10,057 nt of DNA from Silvimonas sp. JCM 19000 (lineage in GTDB: Bacteria > Pseudomonadota > Gammaproteobacteria > Burkholderiales > Chitinibacteraceae). The position numbers were made by a program, and so were the translations under genes. Shown here piece by piece: positions 1 through 7,095 of the stretch. A model generated the notes under the pieces. It was not told where the DNA came from. It worked only from the letters and a program-made list of their open reading frames with translations, and searched no databases. The stretch's first letter is position 1; the number at the start of each line of letters is the position of its first letter. The DNA is taken from NCBI GenBank assembly GCA_001313065.1, contig BBFD01000144.1, positions 1 to 10,057 of the forward strand, in the 5' to 3' direction.

Positions 1-994
1 GGTGGCTGATTGGACAGCGCCCCCCGGCACCCCTGCGGCGGTGGCGGCATCGGTCTTGCCATCGTTCTGCAGCGTTTGCTGGCTGCGCAAGGACGCAGTG
101 CCCGAGCCTGGTTAGGCTTGAAGGTTTCGGAAGTCTGTTCAACTTCGGCAAAGTCGACTTGCGCCGTCACTTCGGCATGCACATTGTCTTTGCCGACGAT
201 GGGCGCCAGGATGGCCTGCACGCGGTCGACGTAGTTCTTTTCAATTTCTTGCACATACACCAGCTGGCGCGCGTCCAGATTGGCGTGGTTGAGCGGATTG
301 TTGTTGGAAAGCAGATTGCCTTCCTGATCGACGATGCTGACGTTGGAATCGGTCAGATCGGGGATGGCCGACGCCACCAGATGCACGATGCCCGCCACCT
401 GGTTGGAATCCAGCGTGCGCCCCGGGCGCAGCGTCAGCACTACCGACGCGGTCGGCTTTTGCTGATCGCGCAAAAAAACACGGTCTGGCGCGGCATGGCC
501 AGATGGATGCGCGCCTTGTCGACGGCCTGGATGGTTTCGATGCTGCGGCCCAGCTCGCCTTCCACCGCGCGCTGGTAATTGACTTGCTCGTTGAACTGGC
601 TGATGCCGAATTTCTGGTTATCCATCAGCTCAAAGCCGACGTCCCCCGCCTTGGGCAGGCCTTGCGAAGCCAGGGTAAAGCGCACGTCATACACGCGATC
701 GGCCGGTACCGAAATGGTGCCGCCCTGATCGATCTTGTACGGCACGTTCTGCGTCTGCAGCGCCTGCAGGATGGTGCCCGCGTCTTTATCGGGAATATTG
801 GTATACAGAATGCGGTAGTCGGGCGTGCGGCTCCACAAGGTAAGCCCCACTGCCACCGCGATCAGCGCAGCCAGGCCCACCATGAGCATGGCTTTACGCG
901 TACCGGACATTTCGCTGAAACGTCGGCGTACGCCTGCCAACCCGCCTGCTGCGGGTTCGAGAGTGCCGTCAGCCGCTACGCCTGCCTCCGCCAT
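1..994 (-). CDS. fliF: FliF, flagellar MS-ring protein (N-terminal part, cut by window edge, three apparent frameshifts)
   Basis: FliF forms the MS ring in the inner membrane, the base on which the rod, switch and export apparatus are built. The start at 994 gives an Ala/Gly-rich cytoplasmic tail, one membrane segment at about residues 35-55 (AMLMVGLAALIAVAVG), then the periplasmic YscJ/FliF ring-building domain with PDYRILYTNIPDKDAG and KARIHLAMP. The frame breaks at a 7-base A run (472-478) and resumes as LRDQQKP and TLRPGR. It breaks again near 102-106, where one base seems missing before the SLRSQQT stretch, and at a 6-base C run (20-25), after which VPGALSNQPP follows only if one base is removed. 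VPGALSNQPP is typical of the FliF loop before the second half of the protein, so about the C-terminal half lies outside the window. It lies 34 bp after fliE, presumably in the same transcript. Identity is very sure; the breaks are most simply sequencing errors. Confidence 0.95.
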
Positions 995-1028
995 GAATGT
1001 CTTTCAGACCCCGTGCTGCACCAGATCG

Positions 1029-1355
1029 TCAGACCTGGAGGTTCATGATTTCCTGGTACGCGCTAACGAGCTTGTTTCGCACTTGAACCATGGTCTGGAA
1101 TGAAAGGCTCGCCTTTTGCAGCGAAACCATTACATCTTGAAGATCCGCGTTGGGATCGCCGGCCTGGAAGGCGGCTTGTTGGGTCTGGGCCGTCGATTGC
1201 ATCGAACTGACCTGGTCCAGCGATTGTTTGAGCATGTCGGCAAAATCAGGCGCATTGGCGTTGGCCGCCGTTTGCGCAGGCGCGCTCTGCCCGGCCGCTT
1301 GCGCGGACATGGCTTTCAGCTCGCCTAACAGTTGATCTATGCCTTGCACACTCAT
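1029..1355 (-). CDS. fliE: FliE, flagellar hook-basal body adaptor
   Basis: FliE is a small rod-type protein that joins the MS ring (FliF) to the proximal rod and is among the first proteins exported. The 108-residue product has the usual family length. It has a variable, Ala/Gln-rich N-terminal part (residues 12-35), then FADMLKQSLDQVSSMQ, and ends with the diagnostic C-terminal block LQKASLSFQTMVQVRNKLV followed by SAYQEIMNLQV. The ATG at 1355 was chosen because MSVQGIDQLL matches the normal FliE start; an upstream in-frame ATG at 1436 would add 27 residues from promoter DNA. No strong Shine-Dalgarno is visible. The frame is intact. It is the first gene after a sigma-54 promoter (1432-1448) and is followed closely by fliF, the standard fliEF order. 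Confidence 0.95.
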   Translation of the reverse strand: MSVQGIDQLLGELKAMSAQAAGQSAPAQTAANANAPDFADMLKQSLDQVSSMQSTAQTQQAAFQAGDPNADLQDVMVSLQKASLSFQTMVQVRNKLVSAYQEIMNLQV

Positions 1356-1431
1356 GCTGGATGCAGTCCGGTGACTTGAAGTTAATGGCCCGTATTTACG
1401 CGAATTGTAGGTGGCTACCCTGAGCACTGCA

Positions 1432-1448
1432 AGCAATAGTTACGCCAA
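1432..1448 (-). promoter_or_regulatory. Sigma-54 (-24/-12) promoter for fliE-fliF
   Basis: Read on the minus strand the site is TTGGCGTAACTATTGCT. The invariant GG (1446-1445) and GC (1434-1433) are separated by exactly 10 bases, and it matches TGGC and TTGCT of the consensus TGGCACG-N4-TTGCW. Transcription would begin near 1422, leaving a leader of about 67 bases before the fliE ATG. fliE operons in FleR/FlrC organisms are known to be sigma-54 dependent, and the activator gene fleR lies just upstream, which supports the call. The match was found by eye, not scored. Confidence 0.7.
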
Positions 1449-1485
1449 CCAGCTGCGCCAGGCGGTTGCGCAAGAGCAACTGCGA

Positions 1486-1581
1486 CATAGGGTGGGTCAT
1501 GACCCACCACCCAAAGCCATATGCCCGCGCCACACTGGCGCGTCCGGCCACTTTGACCGGTGGGTCTTGACCCACCCTATG
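1486..1581. repeat. REPIN-like element: two REP palindromes in inverted orientation
   Basis: A perfect 18-bp palindrome GGTGGGTCATGACCCACC (1491-1508) is mirrored by a near-identical copy GGTGGGTCTTGACCCACC (1559-1576). With the flanking CATAG/CTATG the outer arms 1486-1508 and 1559-1581 are inverted copies of each other over 23 bp with one mismatch. A third inverted repeat, CGCGCCA-CAC-TGGCGCG (1526-1542), sits near the centre, so the whole 96 bp could fold as one branched hairpin. This is the architecture of REPINs/BIMEs, non-autonomous repeats mobilised by RAYT (TnpA-REP) transposases. No transposase gene is in the window, and copy number elsewhere in the genome cannot be seen. Alternatives are a factor-independent transcription block after fleR or a DNA-binding site. 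Confidence 0.7.
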
Positions 1582-1614
1582 CGTTGGCGCCTGGACACGC
1601 ACCCGCCTTTAAAC

Positions 1615-2959
1615 TCAACCTTCGCCGCGGTATTGCTGCAGTTTGTGCGCAGTGTGCGTTCGCTCATGCCCAGGCGTTCGGCGGCGATTTTGCGCACGCC
1701 ACCGGCGGCTTCCAGCGCGTCGAGTATATGTTGTTTCTCCAACGCCTTCAGGTCGGTTGCGCGGGTGGTTCGGCAATCACGGGCGCCGGAGCGGCAGACG
1801 CAGAGGCCGCATTCCCCGCCAAAGCGGCAGATTTTGCCGCCGCCTGCGGCAAATACAGGTGCTCGGGCTCGATCACGTCGCCGGGCGCCAAGATCAGCGC
1901 GCGTTGCATCACGTTATCCAGCTCACGAATATTGCCTTCCCAGCGATGCCGGTTCAGTTGTGCGGCCGCGCCCTCGCTCAAGCGCGGTACACGGCGTTGC
2001 TGGCGGGTGGAATAGCGCGCCAGGGTGGCGCGCGCCAGCGGCAGGATATCGGCAGGCCGCTCGCGCAGGGCGGGTAGCTCCAGCGGAAACACATTCAAGC
2101 GGTAATACAGATCCTCGCGAAAGCGCCCTTCCGCCACCGTAGTCGGCAAATCACGGTTGGACGTAGCCAGCACGCGGATATCCACGCGCAGCGGCCGGGT
2201 GCCGCCCACGCGCTCCACTTCGCGCTCCTGCAGCACCCGCAGCAGTTTGGCTTGCAGCGGCAAAGGCATTTCGGTGATTTCATCCAGCAGCAGCGTGCCG
2301 CCATCGGCTTGCTCAAACTTGCCGATGTATTGCGTGTTCGCGCCGGTAAACGCGCCTTTCTCATGGCCAAACAGCGTGGATTCCAGCAGTTGTTCCGGGA
2401 TGGCGGCGCAATTGATGGCCACGAACGGTTTGCCCGCGCGGGCCGAATTACGATGGATAAAACGCGCCAGTACTTCCTTGCCGGTGCCCGATTCGCCGGT
2501 AATCAGCACCGAGGCATCGGATTGCGCCACGCGCCGCGCCACATCCAGCAACGCCCGCATGCCAGCGTCTTCGGCCACCACGTCGGCCTCGTCGCTGTCG
2601 GGCAGGATGTAACGGCCGACCTGTTCCAGCAGGGCATCGGGTTCAAACGGCTTGGGCAGATAATGCGCCGCGCCCGCATGCAAGGCGGCGACGGCTTTTT
2701 TCGACCACGCCATAGGCGGTCATCAAAATCATGGGCAGCCACGGATAATGGCGTTTGACTTCGACCAGCAGGGTTTCGCCATCCATGGGCTGCATCTGCA
2801 CATCGGACAACACCAGGCCAACCCGGTATGCGCCAGTTTGACCAGCGCCGCCGCACCGTCACTGGCGGTGACGACTTCAAAGCCACCCAGTTCCAGCGTG
2901 TCCGACAATGCCTCGCGCAGCGCATCGTCATCTTCAACAATCAAAACGGGCAATGCCAT
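1615..2959 (-). CDS. fleR: FleR/FlrC-type sigma-54-dependent flagellar response regulator (four apparent frameshifts)
   Basis: FleR is the phosphorylation-activated enhancer-binding protein that turns on sigma-54-dependent flagellar genes (basal body, hook), with FleS as its kinase. The corrected 448-residue protein has a receiver domain (acidic E9-D10-D11, phospho-acceptor D53 in LSDVQMQPMDG, T81, K103 in YLPKPF). An AAA+ domain follows, with Walker A GESGTGKE (155-162), the sigma-54 contact loop GAFTGA (202-207) and Walker B GGTLLLDE. A Fis-type helix-turn-helix ends it (VRKIAAERLGMSERTLR). The frame is broken at a CC pair (2818-2819, one base short), a T6 run (2696-2701, one extra), a GG pair (1755-1756, one short) and a TTT run (1642-1644, one short). 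Correcting these gives one uninterrupted protein ending in YRGEG at 1615. All functional motifs are preserved, which argues against decay. It follows cheB and precedes the fliE promoter it should control. Confidence 0.93.
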
Positions 2960-3013
2960 GGCCGAAAAAAAACCTTGTGTACTTACAAAAGATATAGAGG
3001 GTGCGGCGCGCGG
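2960..3013 (-). promoter_or_regulatory. cheB-fleR spacer with imperfect palindrome and T8 leader tract
   Basis: This 54-bp AT-rich gap contrasts with its GC-rich surroundings. It holds CTTGTGTACTTACAAAAG (2974-2991), an 18-bp imperfect palindrome with 7 of 9 paired positions. On the transcribed strand an AAGG is followed by an 8-base T run (2972-2965) and CGGCC before the fleR ATG. This spacing is longer than usual for a Shine-Dalgarno and depends directly on the length of the T run. It could be an operator, a weak promoter or simply a leader; no promoter hexamers are convincing. Confidence 0.25.
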
Positions 3014-3696
3014 TCAGCGCACCGGGGTGCGCACCAGGGCCAGCACCCGGGCCGCAATATCCTTGAGCGGCAGCACTTCGTCTACCCCGCCGCTGATGAT
3101 GGCTTCTTTGGGCATGCCAAACACCACGCAGCTGGCTTCGTCCTGGGCGATGGTGCGGGCACCGGCTTGCTTCATTTCCAGCATGCCGTGCGCGCCATCG
3201 CGGCCCATGCCGGTCAGAATGACGCCAACAATCTGCCGTCCGCCCTGGTTGGCGGCCGACCTGAACAACACATCCACCGAAGGCCGATGCCGATTGACCG
3301 GTTGGCCTTGCGATAATTCGCAGCCCCAATGCCCGCCGATATTAGCCAGCAGCAAATGCGAATGCCCCGGCGCGATATAGGCGTGGCCGGGCAGCAAACG
3401 CTCGCCTTGTTCCGCTTCTTTCACTTTAACGGTGCAGATGGCATCCAGCCGCGCGGCAAATGAATGGGTAAAGCTTTCCGGCATATGCTGCGCAATCAGG
3501 ATGGGCGGCGCGTCTTTGGGAAACGGCAGCAAAAAAACGTCTTTAGCGCTTCGGTGCCTCCGGTGGACGCCCCCACCACGATCACCTGGCCCGGACACAC
3601 CGGCGTGCGCGGCTTGAGCGGCAGGATCACGTCCGCGCTCAGACTAGGCACACCGATGGGGCTATTGATGGCTGATCCGGCTGGCCGGGTCATCAT
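3014..3696 (-). CDS. cheB: Receiver-less CheB, chemoreceptor glutamate methylesterase/deamidase (one apparent frameshift)
   Basis: CheB removes methyl groups from receptor glutamates and deamidates glutamines, resetting chemoreceptor sensitivity. The catalytic domain is complete: nucleophile S44 in [12 protein letters not shown]70 in [18 protein letters not shown], and D166 in [11 protein letters not shown]. Only 36 residues precede it, ending in [11 protein letters not shown], which resembles the linker of full-length CheB. There is no N-terminal receiver domain, so the protein is about 226 residues against about 350 for standard CheB. The ATG at 3696 has a good AAGGA 7 bases upstream, and an in-frame stop lies further upstream, so no receiver is hidden there. 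The frame breaks at a 7-base A run (3531-3537); 5 bases would give [16 protein letters not shown] and match the family length. In E. coli removing the receiver activates CheB, so this version may be constitutively active or controlled in trans. Confidence 0.9.
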
Positions 3697-3721
3697 GAGG
3701 CAGTCCTTGGAATAAAGGGCG

Positions 3722-3784
3722 ATGCTTGCAGATTAGCATTCGCCGCGCGCGGCCCGCGCCCAGGAGTAGTCCGCGTGGCGGACT
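3722..3784 (-). other. hsbR-cheB spacer with three inverted repeats
   Basis: The 100-bp gap between hsbR and cheB holds a 7-bp stem with 3-base loop, AGTCCGC-GTG-GCGGACT (3768-3784), a 12-bp perfect GC palindrome GCCGCGCGCGGC (3742-3753), and ATGCT-8-AGCAT (3722-3739). No T run follows on the minus strand, so it is not a classical intrinsic terminator. A role in mRNA processing or in setting cheB level relative to hsbR is possible but unproven. Confidence 0.4.
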
Positions 3785-3796
3785 GCGGCGGCCGCA

Positions 3797-5509
3797 TCAT
3801 GCGCTGACGGCAGGGATGTAATGCGCCACCACTTCGTTGCCGCTACCCAGAAACTGCAAAGACGCACACATCGAGCGCACCAGCAAAATGCCACGGCCGT
3901 GCGCGCTGCGCATATCGCCCGGCACCAGTTCGGTGTGGCGGCTCCAGTCGAAGCCTGCGCCGGTATCTTTGAGGCGGATGCGCAAGACGTCACGACCATT
4001 GATGCGCAAGCCGGTCAGATCAATCTCGATCACGCCTTGCTTCAGATCAGCCAGGCGGCTGGCGCGTTCCAGCAGATAGCGCTCCATGCCCTGCTCGCCT
4101 TGCTTGAGCGCCGAATCCATATTCAGTAAGCCATGGTCCAGTGCGTTTACAAACAATTCGGTCAGGATCAGGAACACATCGGACTGGCTATTCACCAGCG
4201 CCTTGATCTCGTTCACAAAATTCATCATGAACGGCACGGTATTGATATAACGCAGCTCTTCCGCGCCGAGTGACAGCGTGTAGCGCCACATGCTGTCGCC
4301 ACTGCCCACCAGCGCCTGCAAATCCAGATCGTCGCTATGCGGATTGCGTTGCGGCGCGCTTAGCGCGGCACGTTCGCCAAAGCGGATCATCACTAGCGAG
4401 ATATCGTCATGATGCGACTCACCCGCGAGGTGGTCGGCCAGCGTGTTCTGGAAAGTTTCGAGGCGTTCCGGGCCGGGCGTGTCGTGCAGCAATTGCAGCA
4501 GGCGGCCTTCGGTAAACGCTTCGCCATCGGGTGCCCGCGCTTCGATCAAGCCATCGGAATACGCCACCAGCGAGCCTGGCTCGCTGTAGTAATAGCGTTC
4601 GGTGGCCGTCTCCATGCTTTGCGTGGGCACAATACCCAGCGGCAAATGCGCGGAACGCCAATGCGTCACCACTTCGCCGGCTCGATTCAGCAACTGCACG
4701 GTGGGCATGCCGCCGTTCCAGATTTCGACACAGCCCGCGACTTCATCGATGGCGATCAGCACGGTGGCCACAAACCGGCCCACCGGCAACACCTGCCGCA
4801 CCTTGTTGTTCATCTCGACCAGGATGTCGGACAGCGTGTAACCCTTTTCGGTCATGCTGTAGAACGGTTGCGTCAGCGGCAGCACATTCAGCGCGGCAGT
4901 CAGACCATGGCCGATGCCATCGGCCAGCATCACATACAGCACCTGGCCGGGCGTGCGCGCGGCAGCGATCAGATCGCCGGATAAGCTTTCGGCCGGAGAT
5001 AACCAGTAATCCAGCAAGGGATCGTACAGGCGCTCGGCGTTCACCATCTGGTCCATCAAATGCTGCACCACGCGCTTTTCTTCTTCGGCGCGATCGTAAT
5101 AGCTGGCCAGCTTGATGGATTGCTCGCGAACCTTGCGGTTCAGTTCGAGCGTACGGTTAAACGCTTTGAGTTTGGCTTCGAGGACGCGGAAGTTAACCGG
5201 CTTGGAGATGTAATCATCGGCGCCGCGTTCAATCGCTTCGGCCAGGCGGTTTTCTTCGCCCACGCCGGTCACAAACACGATGGGCACCCACGACTCGCCG
5301 GCCTCTTGCTTGATGGCAACAGCGGCTTCGGGCCCGGACATGACGGGCATCATCATGTCCATCAAGACCAGATCAGGTTGCGCCTGGCGCCACAACGCGA
5401 CGGCTTGTGCGCCATCGCGCGCCTGGATGGCGGTGTGTCCCAACGCCTCCACAAAACGCGAAATCAGCAGCAGTACCGCCTCGGTGTCGTCGACAACGAG
5501 GATTTTCAT
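3797..5509 (-). CDS. hsbR: HsbR-like response regulator: receiver + PP2C/SpoIIE phosphatase + GHKL serine kinase
   Basis: The protein acts as a bifunctional switch on a STAS partner: the C-terminal GHKL domain phosphorylates the partner's serine and the PP2C domain removes the phosphate, with the receiver choosing between them. The intact 570-residue frame matches the known HsbR length of about 570. The receiver (1-120) has D7-D8, D51 in LVLMDMMMP, T81 and K103 in ISKP. A helical linker rich in charged residues follows (118-160). The PP2C domain (about 165-378) has metal ligands in SGDL (D179), LADGIGHG (D197), YSDGLIEA (D319) and HHDDISLV (D368/D369). The kinase domain (about 410-570) has ELFVNALDHG (E452, N456), G1 box DTGAGF (D516) and G2 box HGRGI (538-542). 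hsbA lies 13 bp upstream. In Pseudomonas the receiver is fed by HptB; no hptB is visible here. Shewanella CrsR shares this architecture, so the RpoS-type function is an alternative. Confidence 0.87.
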   Translation of the reverse strand: MKILVVDDTEAVLLLISRFVEALGHTAIQARDGAQAVALWRQAQPDLVLMDMMMPVMSGPEAAVAIKQEAGESWVPIVFVTGVGEENRLAEAIERGADDYISKPVNFRVLEAKLKAFNRTLELNRKVREQSIKLASYYDRAEEEKRVVQHLMDQMVNAERLYDPLLDYWLSPAESLSGDLIAAARTPGQVLYVMLADGIGHGLTAALNVLPLTQPFYSMTEKGYTLSDILVEMNNKVRQVLPVGRFVATVLIAIDEVAGCVEIWNGGMPTVQLLNRAGEVVTHWRSAHLPLGIVPTQSMETATERYYYSEPGSLVAYSDGLIEARAPDGEAFTEGRLLQLLHDTPGPERLETFQNTLADHLAGESHHDDISLVMIRFGERAALSAPQRNPHSDDLDLQALVGSGDSMWRYTLSLGAEELRYINTVPFMMNFVNEIKALVNSQSDVFLILTELFVNALDHGLLNMDSALKQGEQGMERYLLERASRLADLKQGVIEIDLTGLRINGRDVLRIRLKDTGAGFDWSRHTELVPGDMRSAHGRGILLVRSMCASLQFLGSGNEVVAHYIPAVSA

Positions 5510-5522
5510 GCGATATATGTGC

Positions 5523-5829
5523 TCAGCGGATGGTGAAGATCTTGCCGAAACAAGCGATCTCGAGCACTTGCTTGACGGTATCGCGGCAATTAACCAAAGC
5601 CAGCGTCTTGTTGCTGCGCCGATTTTTTTTCTTTCAGCAGCAGCAACATACCGAGGGCAGAGCTATCGAGGTAGTTGACGTTCTGGAAGTCAACCAGGAC
5701 TTCTTTGATCGCGGAATTGCCGATCAGCGATTCGCACACCTGGCGAAATTCGCGGTGGGCACTGAAATCGAACTGTCCCGAGAGAATGACACGGCCAGCA
5801 TCCCCTTCGACCTGAACAGTGGGCGTCAT
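5523..5829 (-). CDS. hsbA: HsbA-like STAS anti-sigma-factor antagonist (one apparent frameshift)
   Basis: HsbA is the phosphorylatable STAS partner of HsbR. In Pseudomonas it binds the anti-sigma factor FlgM when unphosphorylated, freeing FliA (sigma-28), and engages the diguanylate cyclase HsbD when phosphorylated. The corrected product is 101 residues, normal for the family. The key motif NYLDSSALGM places the phospho-acceptor serine at S56, after D55, the position used in HsbA and equivalent to SpoIIAA S58. The frame breaks at an 8-base T run (5623-5630). With 7 bases it reads LLKEKNRRSNKTLALVNC and continues RDTVKQVLEIACFGKIFTI to the stop at 5523. Uncorrected, it ends early at 5590 and loses the last beta strand and helix of the STAS fold. 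A weak AAAGG lies 11 bases before the ATG. The direct neighbour relationship with hsbR makes the pairing strong. Confidence 0.88.
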
Positions 5830-5869
5830 GAGCGATTCAACCTTTAGCTAGTTACTTGGGTTTACTGAC

Positions 5870-5916
5870 TGCAGTTGCCAGGCCACACGCCGGGCGCGCC
5901 GCTGCTATCAACTGCA
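5870..5916. repeat. Inverted repeat between fleS and hsbA
   Basis: TGCAGTTG (5870-5877) and CAACTGCA (5909-5916) form a perfect 8-bp inverted repeat around a 31-base GC-rich core that contains the 8-bp palindrome GGCGCGCC (5893-5900). It occupies half of the 88-bp fleS-hsbA gap, ending just before the fleS stop. No T run follows in either direction, so a simple intrinsic terminator is unlikely. It could be an mRNA stem-loop or a regulator site separating fleS from hsbA-hsbR. Confidence 0.45.
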
Positions 5917-5917
5917 A

Positions 5918-7095
5918 TCAAACATTAGTTGTGTTGCGGGAAACTGGCAACCGGATCGTAAAATCACTGCCTTGATCTGGCGCAGAACGTACCGCGATTT
6001 CTCCACCCCAGTGCGCCACCAGATTCCGCACGATGGCCAGGCCCAGGCCGGTGCCTTCTTTGCGGGTGGTAAAGAACGGCTCAAACAATCGTTCTTGCAC
6101 TTGCGGCGACATGCCGCTGCCCTGGTCCGAAACCCGCAGCACCGCAGTGCCTGCCAGTTGGTCCAGCGCAAGCTGGATGGCGGCGCCGTCGGGCGAAGCC
6201 AGCATGGCATTGTCAAGGAGATTGAGGATTACGCCAAGCAATTCCTTGCGGTTAGCCAGTACCAATATTTCATCTGCTGGCAGCATCAGGCTCAAATGCA
6301 GATTACGCGCCTCAAGTTGCGGCTGTAATGTCTGCGCCGCCTCATTCAAGGTCTGCGCCAGTTCCACTGCCTCCAGCCGCATGTCCTGACCGCGCACAAA
6401 GCCCAGCATGTTCTGGATCAGCGTTTCCAGATGGCGCAGGCGCGCCAGGGTTTTTTTCGCCAAACTTGATGCGGTCGGCCTCGGGCAGCACCGGTTTGGC
6501 CAGATGGCCCGCATACAGCAAGGCGGTCGCCAGCGGGGTGCGCAGCTGATGCGCCAGGCCTGCAGCCATTTCGCCCATGGTCGCCAGCCGTTGATGCCGC
6601 GCCAGTGCTTGCTCCAGCGACCAGCTTTGGGTCAGATCCTGCACCAGCAAGATGCGGCGGTTTTCGGCCGGCATCGCGCTTTCCTTGATATTCAGCCGCA
6701 ACGAACCCTGGCTGCGCGGATACACCCACAGATCGTCCGACGAGGTGGGCGTAAGCGCCTGGCTGCGAAAGCCGCTCCAGTCATCGCCCTGTTGCAAGGG
6801 CGCCAGCATGGCGCGCGCAGCCGGATTCATGGCAGCCACCTGGTTCCGTTCATCCACTTCAACCACGCCGCCTGGCAATTGCTCCAGCAAAACCGTAAGC
6901 CGACGCGATAATGCAGCCTTTTCTTCCAGTTCTCGCCGCAGATTGCCATTGGCAATTTCAAGTTGTTTTGTCAGGAATTCAACTTGTTGTTGCAGATCGG
7001 CATAGGCGTCGCTTAATTGTTTTGAGGCTTCGGTAAACAGCGAAAAAAGCCTCTTCGAGTTCACGCGGGTCCATGCTGGCAGCGTGTTCAGCCAT
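5918..7095 (-). CDS. fleS: FleS-type cytoplasmic PAS sensor histidine kinase for flagellar genes (two apparent frameshifts)
   Basis: FleS autophosphorylates on histidine and passes the phosphate to FleR to switch on sigma-54-dependent flagellar genes. The corrected 391-residue protein has no membrane segment, as usual for FleS/FlrB. A coiled-coil region (about 27-70) precedes a PAS domain (about 66-155, LEQLPGGVVEVDERNQVAAMN). The dimerisation domain carries H182 in AGLAHQLRTPLATALLYAGHL-type H box. The ATPase has N box LGVILNLLDNAMLASP, G1 VSDQGSGM, F box LFEPFFTTRKEG and G2 TGLGLAIVRNL. The ATG at 7095 has AAGGA 9 bases upstream. The frame breaks at an A6 run (7043-7048; 5 gives EEAFSLFTEASKQ) and a T7 run (6451-6457; 6 gives KFGEKTLARLRHLE). 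Its partner fleR lies 3 kb downstream, with hsbA, hsbR and cheB between them, unlike the adjacent fleSR arrangement known from Pseudomonas. Confidence 0.92.

Noticed and set aside
503..1048. 181-residue plus-strand open frame opposite fliF
   Set aside because: It lies antisense to strongly conserved FliF sequence, has no recognisable domain and is explained by GC-rich codon bias.
1491..1576. Two similar palindromic repeats as a minimal CRISPR array
   Set aside because: The copies are inverted relative to each other as a mirrored pair with only two units, no regular spacers and no cas genes.
1411..2142. 243-residue plus-strand open frame across the REPIN and fleR 3' end
   Set aside because: It crosses a repeat element, is antisense to the FleR AAA+ and HTH regions, and its Arg/Pro/Ser-rich composition is typical of a shadow frame.
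3697..3796. A displaced receiver domain belonging to cheB
   Set aside because: The gap is only 100 bp, contains an in-frame stop and inverted repeats, and shows no receiver motifs.
4409..5115. Plus-strand open frames of about 190 residues opposite hsbR
   Set aside because: hsbR on the other strand is intact with all catalytic motifs; the opposite frames have no motif and low-complexity composition.
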